A DNA stretch of 64,000 nucleotides from JAQIBY01 sp051747965 (GTDB lineage Bacteria > Bacteroidota > Bacteroidia > Bacteroidales > ML635J-15), in assembly GCA_051747965.1 (NCBI GenBank), contig JBNJGS010000001.1, positions 1 through 64,000 of the forward strand, given 5' to 3'. The notes beneath the pieces were generated by a model. That model worked only from the letters and a program-made list of their open reading frames with translations. It was not told the DNA's origin and ran no database searches. Positions 48,522-57,226 of this stretch are shown piece by piece; position 1 is the stretch's first letter; the number at the start of each line of letters is the position of its first letter. Both the position numbers and the translations under genes were made by a program.

Positions 48522-49427
48522 TTAAAAAATCAGTTCATTTATTGCATGTATATCTCCAGAGATATTTTCATTTATGCTATCGATATTATCAGATGTCCGG
48601 ATTCTCTTCTGAAAAGCCAGGGTATAGATTTCTCCATGATTGAGCGTTTTGTCTTCATCCAGAGATAAAAGATACAGATGCGGCCGATTCTCTTCCCGGC
48701 TAACCACAGCCATTGCCCGGCAATTATTTTCCATGACACTTACAGCATAGGTGCCGTCCGGAGGGATGAGTTTCTCTTCTTCCTCCATTTCAACTGCATG
48801 AAAACCCTGCTTTTTTTTCAAGGGACTGATGTCAGCCTTACCTGTTTTACCCATGACAAGATAAAAATGATCCAGATATGCATTGGCCCGTTGTATATGA
48901 CCCTCTGCCAGGGCTTTTCGGATACGTGTTGAACTCACAGCTTCATTTTCGATATCCTGCATGGGTATTTCTTCCACCATAAAATTCTTCGTTTTACTCA
49001 ATTCATGCAAATAATCAAAATTCCCTTCGCGATTATGACCAAAGTAATGATTGAACCCAACGATAATAATTTTTGCATTCAGTTTTCCAAGAAGTATATC
49101 GTTGACAAATTGTTGTGATGTTGTTTGTGAAAAAGACAGGGTAAACGGGATAATAAAGAGATGATCGATTCCTGTGTTTTCCAGGAGATATTTTTTTTCC
49201 CGTTGGGTATTGATAAGTTTCAGATCAGCCATTTTATCAGGGAAAAGCACTTTACGCGGATGCGGGTGAAATGTAATCAGAACAGATTCGCCTCTGACCT
49301 GTCTGGCTAGTTGATTCAGTCTGTTCAGAATTGTTTTGTGTCCAATATGAACTCCGTCAAAGGTACCGGTGGTAACAACCGGATTTTTTATTGTGCCAAT
49401 ATCTTCAAAATCTGTATGTATCTTCAT
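48522..49427 (-). CDS. RibF-like FAD synthetase with degenerate riboflavin kinase domain
   Basis: A 301-residue RibF-family protein. The N-terminal FMN adenylyltransferase domain is intact: VVTTGTFDGVHIGHKTIL, LITFHPHPRKVLFPD, GFNHYFGHNREG and SSTRIRKAL. The C-terminal riboflavin kinase domain keeps its outline (KLIPPDGTYAV; LYLLSLDEDK; LAFQKRIR) but has lost the GxxxGFPTAN signature; the corresponding stretch reads KKKQGFHAVEMEEEEKL. FAD synthesis from FMN is likely, whereas phosphorylation of riboflavin is doubtful. It lies 28 bases downstream of rex. Confidence 0.85.
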   Translation of the reverse strand: MKIHTDFEDIGTIKNPVVTTGTFDGVHIGHKTILNRLNQLARQVRGESVLITFHPHPRKVLFPDKMADLKLINTQREKKYLLENTGIDHLFIIPFTLSFSQTTSQQFVNDILLGKLNAKIIIVGFNHYFGHNREGNFDYLHELSKTKNFMVEEIPMQDIENEAVSSTRIRKALAEGHIQRANAYLDHFYLVMGKTGKADISPLKKKQGFHAVEMEEEEKLIPPDGTYAVSVMENNCRAMAVVSREENRPHLYLLSLDEDKTLNHGEIYTLAFQKRIRTSDNIDSINENISGDIHAINELIF

Positions 49428-49455
49428 AAATCAAAAAATCAGATAATCGGCAAAA

Positions 49456-50076
49456 CTAATCATTGTGATTGACAAAATAAGCAACTTTTTCCATGCTGGT
49501 CACCATATCATAATCCTCCACATAAATATGGTCGGGGATGCTAAGCGGAACAGATGTAAAATTCAGTATTCCCTTGATATTGTTTACCACGAGCTGATCG
49601 GCTACTTCCTGTGCATGTTCCGGTGACAATGTCATGATGGCAATGGAAATATCAAGTTCTTTGATCTTTTCTCCAAGTTGGTTGATATGATAGCACCGCA
49701 CATTGGAGATTACCCTGTTGATCTTTTGTTCATCCACATCAAAAGCAGCGGCAATATCAAGTTTGGTGCGTTTGCCGTTAAAGTAGCTGGTGATGGCTTT
49801 GCCGAGGTTTCCCATTCCTATGATTGCTGTATTGATCTTTTTGTTGCCGTCAAGGATTTCGCCAATGCGCTGAATCAGGTCTTCAATAACATAACCTTTT
49901 CGTTGAGTTCCTGAATATCCGATAAGCATGATGTCCCGCCTTACCTGTACCGGTGTAAGGTGCAACTGACTGGCAAGTTCATGCGAGTAAATATGTTCCT
50001 TGCCCTTGTCCAGGTTGCTATAGAGAATGCGTCTGTACTGGCTTAGCCTTTCAACGGATTTTGGTGGTAAATTCAT
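49456..50076 (-). CDS. rex: Redox-sensing transcriptional repressor Rex
   Basis: A 206-residue Rex. The winged-helix DNA-binding domain occupies about 1-78 (PPKSVERLSQYRRILYSNL; LTPVQVRRDIMLIGYSG, then QRKGY). The Rossmann domain binds NADH/NAD+ (NTAIIGMGNLGKAI), and a C-terminal swapped helix carries EKVAYF. Rex leaves DNA when NADH rises and typically represses fermentation and hydrogenase genes. It lies 11 bases downstream of the receiver-kinase gene, within the hydrogenase-like cluster, and an inverted repeat of Rex type lies upstream of that cluster at 57733-57748. Confidence 0.94.
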   Translation of the reverse strand: MNLPPKSVERLSQYRRILYSNLDKGKEHIYSHELASQLHLTPVQVRRDIMLIGYSGTQRKGYVIEDLIQRIGEILDGNKKINTAIIGMGNLGKAITSYFNGKRTKLDIAAAFDVDEQKINRVISNVRCYHINQLGEKIKELDISIAIMTLSPEHAQEVADQLVVNNIKGILNFTSVPLSIPDHIYVEDYDMVTSMEKVAYFVNHND

Positions 50077-50087
50077 GGTTTCTCAAT

Positions 50088-51206
50088 TTATTTTTTAAAA
50101 ATAATATAAAAAGTTGAGCCTTCATCCTTTTTACTTTCCAAATGTATGCTGGCTTTATAGTTGTCAATGATTCTTTTTACAATTGAAAGGCCCAGGCCAC
50201 TGCCGGAAATCTTTTTTGTTTCTTCATTCCGGATACGAACAAACTCCCTGAAAAGCCTTGCCTGGTCATCCTCAGAAATGCCAATTCCTGTATCTTTAAC
50301 AACAATATGAATTTCATGTTCGGTCTGGTAAAGAGAAATGTTCACATTTCCTTCTTTTTTGTTGTATTTGATGGCATTGGAAATAAGGTTATTGAGTACG
50401 ATTTCCATTTCTTCCCGGTCGGCGTTCATTTCCAGCTTTTCAGGAAGATCTTTTTGAATGCTGATATCTTTTTGGATGGCATATGGCTGCATGGTAGCGA
50501 TGGCATCCTCAACCACTTCAGGGAGATTGATTTTCTCAATGCTTCTTTGTTTTTTCCCTGATTCAAGTTTTGTCAGGTCGAGCAGATCCATGATAAGATT
50601 TCGCATATTATCCATTCTGTCGAGTGATCGGTTGACCATCTGCATATAATCATTGATGTCATTGCCTGCCTCTTTGTTTTTCATCATCTGCAGATATCCT
50701 TCCACTGCATTGATTGGTGCTTTCAGCTCATGCGACAGAAGCGACAGAAACTGATAGCGGATTTGCTTTCCCTCTTTGTTCATGCGGGCAGTCATTCGTT
50801 TGAGAAACAATTGCTTGGCCACATTTTCCAGGGAAGCCCTCAGCTCCTGTGGGGTAAATGGTTTTGGGACAAAGTCGCTGGCCCCTTGCCTGGTGGCTTT
50901 TACTGCCACTTCAAGTGAAGCATAAGATGTAATCATCACCACATAGGATTCAATTTGCTGCTTATTGATGTAATTGAGTACATCCAGGCCCTGAATTCCG
51001 GGCAACTTATTGTCCAGCAGCACAATATCCGGTGTTTCTTTCTTCAGGATTTCCAGGGCTTCCTCCCCGGTAGCCGCTTCATTCACAGTAAATCCAAACA
51101 CATCATCCATGAAAGGATAATCCAGGGTAAATTTTCTGAGAACACGCTTTACTCCAGCGCGAATCCCGGGTTCATCATCCACAACCAATATTGTAAATTT
51201 TTCCAT
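50088..51206 (-). CDS. Hybrid receiver-histidine kinase
   Basis: A 372-residue protein with an N-terminal receiver domain (about 5-125: ILVVDDEPG, phospho-acceptor Asp in IVLLDNKLPG, Lys in DFVPKPF). A histidine kinase core follows: HisKA with FLSLLSHELKAPINAVEGY (His about 160), then HATPase boxes NNLISNAIKYNKK, DTGIGISEDD and GSGLGLSIVKRI. It has no membrane segment or sensory domain, so it probably takes phosphate from the hydrogenase-kinase at 51607 or the kinase acts downstream of the receiver state. The genes around it are two to eleven bases apart, so it is in the same transcript as rex and the hydrogenase-like genes. Confidence 0.9.
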   Translation of the reverse strand: MEKFTILVVDDEPGIRAGVKRVLRKFTLDYPFMDDVFGFTVNEAATGEEALEILKKETPDIVLLDNKLPGIQGLDVLNYINKQQIESYVVMITSYASLEVAVKATRQGASDFVPKPFTPQELRASLENVAKQLFLKRMTARMNKEGKQIRYQFLSLLSHELKAPINAVEGYLQMMKNKEAGNDINDYMQMVNRSLDRMDNMRNLIMDLLDLTKLESGKKQRSIEKINLPEVVEDAIATMQPYAIQKDISIQKDLPEKLEMNADREEMEIVLNNLISNAIKYNKKEGNVNISLYQTEHEIHIVVKDTGIGISEDDQARLFREFVRIRNEETKKISGSGLGLSIVKRIIDNYKASIHLESKKDEGSTFYIIFKK

Positions 51207-51208
51207 AA

Positions 51209-51601
51209 CTATGTAAGGAGTTTGTTGATGACTGAATACAATCTTTCTGTTTCTATACCTTTTTCAAGGTAGGCATCTGCCTTTATCCAGGCCTGATCCT
51301 GTTGTTCCTGAAGTCTGAATGAAATGCCTGTTTCTGCCGCCACGTTGGTAGCAATAACAACAGGGACATCGGGATACCTTGATTTACAACGAAAAGCCAG
51401 AACAAATCCGCTGTCATCGTTTTCCATCATAAGGTCAAAAATGGCCAGATCCGGCCTGACCTGCTTCAGGATGTTCTCGGCTTCTTTCTGACTCTCAGCC
51501 GTGATAAGCTCAAATCCGCTTTTTTCAAGTTTGAATGATGTCTGAAACAAATAATCAGTATCATCATCAGCCAGCAGAATTATTTTCTTTGTTTTCTCCA
51601 T
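51209..51601 (-). CDS. Single-domain response regulator
   Basis: A 130-residue stand-alone receiver. It has the acidic pocket in ILLADDDTDYLF, the phospho-acceptor Asp in LAIFDLMMENDDSG and the conserved Lys in AYLEKGIE. With no output domain it would act as a phosphate shuttle or by protein contact. It is placed five bases after the sensory hydrogenase-kinase and two bases before the hybrid kinase, which suggests a relay of kinase, receiver, then hybrid kinase. Confidence 0.88.
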   Translation of the reverse strand: MEKTKKIILLADDDTDYLFQTSFKLEKSGFELITAESQKEAENILKQVRPDLAIFDLMMENDDSGFVLAFRCKSRYPDVPVVIATNVAAETGISFRLQEQQDQAWIKADAYLEKGIETERLYSVINKLLT

Positions 51602-51606
51602 ATTTT

Positions 51607-53604
51607 TTATCCCTCAACTTTTGGATGCCTGGGCAAATCAACTGTAAATGTGGTTCCTGTTTCACCATCGGCGGGATTATCATTGCTTACCAGGGTGATT
51701 TTGCCCTTGTGCATCTTAATAATTCCATAAGTGGTAGGCAAACCCAGACCGGTTCCTTTGCCAATGCCTTTGGTGGTGAAAAAGGGGGTGAATATTTTTT
51801 CCCTGATTTCTTCCGGGATGCCACTGCCTTCATCTGTTATTTCAATTCGTATATTTTCTTCATCACCATTGATGTTAATGTGTATATCACCACCCTCCGG
51901 CATAGCTTCCGTTCCGTTTTTAATCAGATTTGTCAGTGCTTGTATCATCTGTTCTTCATCCAGATAAACCTGAGTATTGTTCAGGTGGTTATGAATTTTT
52001 ATTCTGACCTTGTCAGGTATGATAAATGACCTGATGCTTTTCTGTATCAGATCGGTAATGCTTACATTGCTTTGCCTGACCTGATTTTTTCTGGCAAAAT
52101 TCAGCAGATTGCCAACAATTTTTTTGCAGCGGGAGGCCTGATCTGCGATCATTTTATAATCTTCATACGCCTCGCTGTTTTCATCAACCTCATCCAGCAG
52201 CATATTGCTGTACATAATAACCACACCCAGGGGATTATTGAGCTCATGGGCTATGCCTGCTGACAACTGACCAAGATGGGCAAGTTTTTCCGACTGTTTG
52301 AGCGCCTGTTGAATGGAAGACAATTTTTCATTTTTTTGATGCAACTCATCAATGGACCGATGCATTTTTTCTATGGTGTAGGGCAAACACATGTCAATTT
52401 CTGCAAGGCCGCGCAAGACCGCAACGGCATGTTCCTCGCAACTGTCGTAACCACAAGCCTGACAATTGAGTCTGTCTTCCGGTTCATTCTTGCCCATTGC
52501 CGACCACAATGCATATATTTCTTCATTATCGGGCATTTTCACCCGCTGATCATCCGGTGTAAACGTTCTGGTTAGGTCCAGATCCTTAAATCTGTGTATG
52601 TATTTCTCCCAGCTTTTTTGGTCAAGATTGTTCATTTTTTCCTTGACATAGCGGGTAATATGTGCCCTGTTTTCATAGCGCTTTCCGTTTCTGGACATTC
52701 CGGGTCCCATAATGCAGCCTTCACAGCAAAGCAGCTCCAGGTGATGATCGTTAATCAGGCCATAATCAAATTCCTGTATGGCATCCTTAAAATTCACCCT
52801 GCCTTCTGCCACCACAATATTTCCTTTAAACAGATTTTCGTGGACATTAATGGTTTGGATGATGCCTCTGCTAATGGGAAAAATGGAACCGCGTCCACCA
52901 AAAGGCGGGTCAAATTCGCTGGCTTTGGTATTTTCAGGTTTGATTTCCTGTGCTTCCAGCATTTCCCTGAATTCTGAAAAAGTCAGGACAGCATCCACTT
53001 CATCAGACTCTTCTTTTTTTGCAACACAGGGACCGATAAAAACAAGTTTGTATTTTTCTCCGTACATTTCTTTCAGCGCTCTTGCCAGAGCCATAACAGG
53101 AGACACTACAGGAGCAAGATTTTCTGTCAGATGGGGATGATATTTTTTGATAAAGTTGACAATTGAGGGACAGTCAGAACTGATGAATCGTCTCTCATCA
53201 TCAGAAGTCAGCAAATCTTTGTAACGCAAAGCAACCAGATCTGCACCAAATGAAACCTCGGTAACCATGTCAAACCCCAGTTTTCTTGTCATACCGACAA
53301 ATTTCCGGTAATCGTTGATTTCAGGAAAATCGGCAGGAAAACTTGGTGCCACCATAGCAATAACCGGTTCATGTCGTATGAGCAATTTTTCAGCCATGCT
53401 TTCAGATTTCCTGAAATTTTTGGCTTTTCTGGTACACACACGGATGCAGTTTCCGCAGCCAATGCATCTGTCCTGTATCACTTCTGCCTGACCATTGATG
53501 ATACGTATTGCTTTGGCAGGACATTCCCTGACACAGGTGTAACACATTTTACATCTGTCTTTGATGGTGTATACCAGGGGCTTATCTGTCAACAATTCAC
53601 TCAT
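51607..53604 (-). CDS. Sensory [FeFe]-hydrogenase-like domain fused to histidine kinase
   Basis: A 665-residue soluble fusion. Residues 18-57 hold two [4Fe-4S] ferredoxin motifs (CKMCYTCVREC and CIGCGNCIRVC). Residues about 80-345 are an Fe-hydrogenase large domain with reduced H-cluster motifs: DCPSIVNF (Cys145), GPCVAKKEE (Cys193) and CCEGCIMGPG (Cys293 and Cys297). Residues about 380-406 form an FeS domain (CQACGYDSC plus Cys406). From about 435 comes a kinase with SAGIAHELNNPLGV (His453) and the ATPase boxes. This is the plan of group C (sensory) [FeFe]-hydrogenases, with the kinase on the same chain and no PAS domain visible. Its start overlaps the HydA-like stop by four bases. It probably reports H2 or redox state to the two downstream receivers. 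Confidence 0.9.
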   Translation of the reverse strand: MSELLTDKPLVYTIKDRCKMCYTCVRECPAKAIRIINGQAEVIQDRCIGCGNCIRVCTRKAKNFRKSESMAEKLLIRHEPVIAMVAPSFPADFPEINDYRKFVGMTRKLGFDMVTEVSFGADLVALRYKDLLTSDDERRFISSDCPSIVNFIKKYHPHLTENLAPVVSPVMALARALKEMYGEKYKLVFIGPCVAKKEESDEVDAVLTFSEFREMLEAQEIKPENTKASEFDPPFGGRGSIFPISRGIIQTINVHENLFKGNIVVAEGRVNFKDAIQEFDYGLINDHHLELLCCEGCIMGPGMSRNGKRYENRAHITRYVKEKMNNLDQKSWEKYIHRFKDLDLTRTFTPDDQRVKMPDNEEIYALWSAMGKNEPEDRLNCQACGYDSCEEHAVAVLRGLAEIDMCLPYTIEKMHRSIDELHQKNEKLSSIQQALKQSEKLAHLGQLSAGIAHELNNPLGVVIMYSNMLLDEVDENSEAYEDYKMIADQASRCKKIVGNLLNFARKNQVRQSNVSITDLIQKSIRSFIIPDKVRIKIHNHLNNTQVYLDEEQMIQALTNLIKNGTEAMPEGGDIHININGDEENIRIEITDEGSGIPEEIREKIFTPFFTTKGIGKGTGLGLPTTYGIIKMHKGKITLVSNDNPADGETGTTFTVDLPRHPKVEG

Positions 53605-55280
53605 AGTACATTAAATTTATGTTTCAGGTCAGGCTTATCATCCCGTTGAATGTAAGCATTGGCAAAAGGATTGGCCTGCGGTGATTTGGCCTGGGTATTG
53701 TCGTCTGATTTGTAAAGGCTTTTGATCAGCATTTTGGTACGGTTTTCCGTTCTCTCAGAAAGGGGTTGTCCGCCCCCGCCCATGCATCCCAGACTGCAGT
53801 TTGACAACTCCAGGATATCGCAATTGGCTCTGCCCCTGAGAACGTCAAGAATATGCTTTTCAATATTGTGTATACCACTGACAACCTTTGTTTTATATGT
53901 TTTTGATCCGATTTTGAAGCTGGCTGTTTTTTCCTGCTTCATTACCCGAAGGTCCGGGATTTTATGACGTATCGGCTCTTTGCCCGTTTTCAGGAAATGC
54001 ATATGTCTGAAAATCGCCTCGCTCAGTCCTCCGGGCACATGATAGAGACTACCTGAAGCACTGGAGACATGGTAAGGCTGATCAAACCGTTCTTCGTCAA
54101 TATTGTGGAGATCAACACCGGACAATTTCAGCAGGCGCAACAACTCCCGTGTTGTCAGCACTGCATCCACATCCGGGATACCCCTTGTCATATTGTCTGT
54201 TCTGGTTGCCTCTGCTTTTCCGGCTGTACAGGGTGTTACTGAAACGGTAAATGTATCTTCCTGTCTCAATTCTTCTTTTTCGGCATAATCTGTTTTGATA
54301 AGCTTGCCCAGAATTTGCTGCGGGGTCTTCACCGGATTGATAAAAGACAAGGCTTCAGGCATAAATTGCTCCAGGTAATTCACAATGGAGGGGCATGAGC
54401 TAATGATGACCGGAGACTTTCCGGTTTCGCTGATGTGCCGGGCAGTTTCCATAACAAAAACATCACCTGCGAAGGCAGAATCAAAGACAAAATCAAACCC
54501 TGCCTGTTTCAATCCTGAGATCACAAGGGGAGTGATGTCTGTTCCGGGCTTGAATCCGGCAGCTTCTGCAAGAGTATAACCAATGGCCGGTGCAAGCTGA
54601 GCATATATTGTAATGTTCTTATTGTTGATGGCATCCATCACCGGTGTGATAGCAGATTTCTCTGTAAGTGCACCACTGGGGCAAACAAGTATGCATTGTC
54701 CACATGAAATGCAGGTGGAGTAATTCAATCCTTTTCCCAGGGCAGTATCAATCCTGGTATTGATGCCTCTGCCTGAAAAATCTATGGATGATGCCTGCAC
54801 ACGCTCATCGCAAACGCGTATACATCTGCCGCAGAGGATACACTTTGCATTGTCCATGACTATGGCCGGACTGGATTTGTCTTTGTATTGTGATTTTTTG
54901 GTTCCGAAAAATCGTCTGTCCATAATATTGAGCTCCACAGCAAGGTTCTGTAATTCACAATGCTGATTGTTTTCACAATAAAGACAATCGTCGGGATGAT
55001 TGGCAAGTAAAAGTTCCACAATGGTTTTGCGCGCATTGATAACCCGCGGGGAATGGGTAAAGACCTCCATACCTTCTTCAACGGGCTGTGAACAGGAGGG
55101 CACCAATTCATCACGACCGGAAATTTCGACCACACAAAGTCTGCATGAACCTGTGGGTGTAAATTCATTCAGGTGACAGAGGGTTGGCACTCTGATACCA
55201 TGTCTTTTCAGAGCGACGAGAATGGTTTCGCCCTTTTTTCCCTCGAGTTGTTTATTATTTACGTTGAAAAGAATGCTCAT
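53601..55280 (-). CDS. HydA-like [FeFe]-hydrogenase subunit with altered H-cluster surroundings
   Basis: A 559-residue protein with the modular plan of trimeric NADH-linked hydrogenase HydA. It has an N-terminal [2Fe-2S] domain (Cys35, 46, 49, 63), a His-Cys3 cluster (HPDDCLYCENNQHC) and two [4Fe-4S] motifs (CILCGRCIRVC; CISCGQCILVC). The H-domain spans about 220-510. The expected H-cluster cysteines are kept at 296, 351, 495 and 499. However, TSCCPGW reads SSCPSIV, PCxAKK reads PCTAGKAE, and ExMxCPGGC reads ELSNCSLGC. Residues that relay protons or hold the diiron site in standard enzymes are therefore changed. It sits between HydB-like and the sensory fusion. A catalytic hydrogenase, a slow or sensory variant, or an electron-bifurcating non-H2 subunit are all possible. 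Confidence 0.85.
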   Translation of the reverse strand: MSILFNVNNKQLEGKKGETILVALKRHGIRVPTLCHLNEFTPTGSCRLCVVEISGRDELVPSCSQPVEEGMEVFTHSPRVINARKTIVELLLANHPDDCLYCENNQHCELQNLAVELNIMDRRFFGTKKSQYKDKSSPAIVMDNAKCILCGRCIRVCDERVQASSIDFSGRGINTRIDTALGKGLNYSTCISCGQCILVCPSGALTEKSAITPVMDAINNKNITIYAQLAPAIGYTLAEAAGFKPGTDITPLVISGLKQAGFDFVFDSAFAGDVFVMETARHISETGKSPVIISSCPSIVNYLEQFMPEALSFINPVKTPQQILGKLIKTDYAEKEELRQEDTFTVSVTPCTAGKAEATRTDNMTRGIPDVDAVLTTRELLRLLKLSGVDLHNIDEERFDQPYHVSSASGSLYHVPGGLSEAIFRHMHFLKTGKEPIRHKIPDLRVMKQEKTASFKIGSKTYKTKVVSGIHNIEKHILDVLRGRANCDILELSNCSLGCMGGGGQPLSERTENRTKMLIKSLYKSDDNTQAKSPQANPFANAYIQRDDKPDLKHKFNVL

Positions 55281-55285
55281 GGTAT

Positions 55286-57217
55286 CTAATCTGTCTTGAT
55301 CGCGTTAAACTTACAATTATCATAACACAGTCCGCAGCCTATGCACTTTTCCTTAACAATAAAGTACGGATGTCTGGCCACCCCGATGATAGCATCAGCA
55401 GGGCACTTGCGTGCACAGATGGTGCAACCGGTACATAAATCCACATCTATGGTGTAGGATTTGAGTTCCTTGCATACGCCTGCTTTGCATTTGCGGTCAA
55501 AGATATGTTCCTCATATTCATTTCGAAAATGTTCAACGGTGCTCAAAACCGTATTTGCTGCATTTTGCCCCAGGCCGCAGAGGGAAGTTTCTTTCATAAC
55601 TTTGGCAAGGCTTTCAAGCTGCATAACACCTTTGAACCGTTCCAGTGATTTGTGTCCGGTTTCATCATACGGCTTGCGGGTAATCCGGGTCAGGATATCA
55701 AGCATACGCTGGGAGCCTTCTCTGCAGGGAATACATTTTCCACAGGATTCCTGCTGGATAAAACGCATAAAATACCTGGCAAGGCTGATGATACAATTGC
55801 TTTCATCAAGCACAAGAAAACTTCCGCTTCCCATTTTAAGGCCGGCTTTTTCCATGGCAGCAAAATCCATGGGGATATCCAAATTGCTGGTATTTATCAC
55901 ACCACCTGATGGTCCGCCAATATGGACAGCTTTTAATTCTTTATCACCGGGAACACCGCCACAGGTTTGGATTATATCACGCACTTTGGTACCCATTTCA
56001 ACTTCCAGGACGCCGGTTTTGGCAATTTTCCCGCTCACGGACAGTAGTTTTGTACCCGGACTGTTTTCTGTACCGGTTTTTTTGAATTTTTCTCCCCCCT
56101 GCCTTATAATGTATGGCACATTGGCCAGTGTTTCCAGGTTGTTAACTACAGTGGGTTTACCAAACAGCCCTCTTTCCGCCGGATATGGTGGTTTGGGCTG
56201 AGGCATTCCCCTTTTGCCTTCCAGGCTGGCAATCAAAGCTGTTTCTTCACCACACACATGAGCCCCCGGACCTTCTTTAATGTCAATATACAACTCAAAA
56301 CCACTGTTGAAAATATTATCTCCAAGCAACTCATACTCATAGGCCTGCTTCAGTGCGGTTTTCAGACGCTGTATGGCAAGTTTATACTGATTCCGGATGT
56401 AAATGATTGCCCGGTTTGCCTGTATGGCATAAGCGGCAATTGCCACACCCTCAATTACCTGGTGTGGATCACCTTCTACCAGGTGTCTGTCCACAAAAGC
56501 CCCCGGATCACTCTCATCAGCATTACAGATGATATATCTGGAGGCTTCAGATTGTTCAAGTGCTGCCAGCCACTTGTCGCCGGTGAGATAGGCAGATCCG
56601 CTGCGCCCTTTAAGTCCAGCAGACTTAACAATCCTGCATACTTCCTCTGATGTATGGGCTGTAATTGCTTTAGCAAATGCCCGGTATCCTTCAGAAATGA
56701 TGTATTCATCAATATTATCAGGAGATATTATTCCCGTTCGCCGGGTGAGATGTTTTTTCTGTGTATTGAAAAAGCTGAGATTGTTCAGGTATGGCACATC
56801 ATCCCATTCCGCAAGATTAGCCTGGGGATATTGTCCCAGATTGCCGTAGTCCGGCAGGAAATTGTTTGTTACCGCATCCATCAATTCTGCCACCTTCTCT
56901 TCAGTAATTCTTGCAAAACTGATACGGGTTCTGCCGGGAATCTGCACATCAACAATGGGCTCAGCAGAACACAACCCGATGCAACCTACTTCAATAACTT
57001 CTGCATCCAGATTTTCTTCCTTAATATGCTCAATTATCTTATTCTTTGTTTTGTCTGCACCCGCGATAACACCACAGCTTCCCATACCAACATAAATCAC
57101 CGTTTTCCGGACAAAATCCCGGCGTATGGTGGCAATGTTTCTATCCAGCACAGCATTGCCTTTCGGGGGATTGGGCCCCATAAGAAGAAGCGGGAGATGT
57201 TCTTTAATCAAATTCAT
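55286..57217 (-). CDS. HydB/NuoF-like flavin subunit
   Basis: A 643-residue protein with a thioredoxin-like [2Fe-2S] N-terminal domain. Only three of its usual four Cys are seen: GSCGVIAGA and CIGLC, with Tyr42 where a Cys often stands. A NuoF core follows (about 165-560) with ICNADESDPGAFVDRHL, GAHVCGEETALIASLEG and the FeS motif ESCGKCIPCREG. The C-terminus has two [4Fe-4S] ferredoxin motifs (CTGCTICARKC; CIGCGLCYDNC). It should pass electrons between NAD(P)H, FMN and the HydA-like subunit. The FMN/NADH glycine loop is GLKGRSGSAYLTGDKW where the family usually has GRGGAGFPTG. It is five bases upstream of the HydA-like gene. Confidence 0.9.
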   Translation of the reverse strand: MNLIKEHLPLLLMGPNPPKGNAVLDRNIATIRRDFVRKTVIYVGMGSCGVIAGADKTKNKIIEHIKEENLDAEVIEVGCIGLCSAEPIVDVQIPGRTRISFARITEEKVAELMDAVTNNFLPDYGNLGQYPQANLAEWDDVPYLNNLSFFNTQKKHLTRRTGIISPDNIDEYIISEGYRAFAKAITAHTSEEVCRIVKSAGLKGRSGSAYLTGDKWLAALEQSEASRYIICNADESDPGAFVDRHLVEGDPHQVIEGVAIAAYAIQANRAIIYIRNQYKLAIQRLKTALKQAYEYELLGDNIFNSGFELYIDIKEGPGAHVCGEETALIASLEGKRGMPQPKPPYPAERGLFGKPTVVNNLETLANVPYIIRQGGEKFKKTGTENSPGTKLLSVSGKIAKTGVLEVEMGTKVRDIIQTCGGVPGDKELKAVHIGGPSGGVINTSNLDIPMDFAAMEKAGLKMGSGSFLVLDESNCIISLARYFMRFIQQESCGKCIPCREGSQRMLDILTRITRKPYDETGHKSLERFKGVMQLESLAKVMKETSLCGLGQNAANTVLSTVEHFRNEYEEHIFDRKCKAGVCKELKSYTIDVDLCTGCTICARKCPADAIIGVARHPYFIVKEKCIGCGLCYDNCKFNAIKTD

Positions 57218-57226
57218 AGGCTGTGC

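Noticed and set aside
55461..56201. A 246-codon plus-strand ORF opposite the HydB-like gene
   Set aside because: The minus-strand frame encodes a continuous NuoF-family protein with all FeS motifs; the plus-strand translation is Ser/Pro/Leu-rich with no recognisable pattern.
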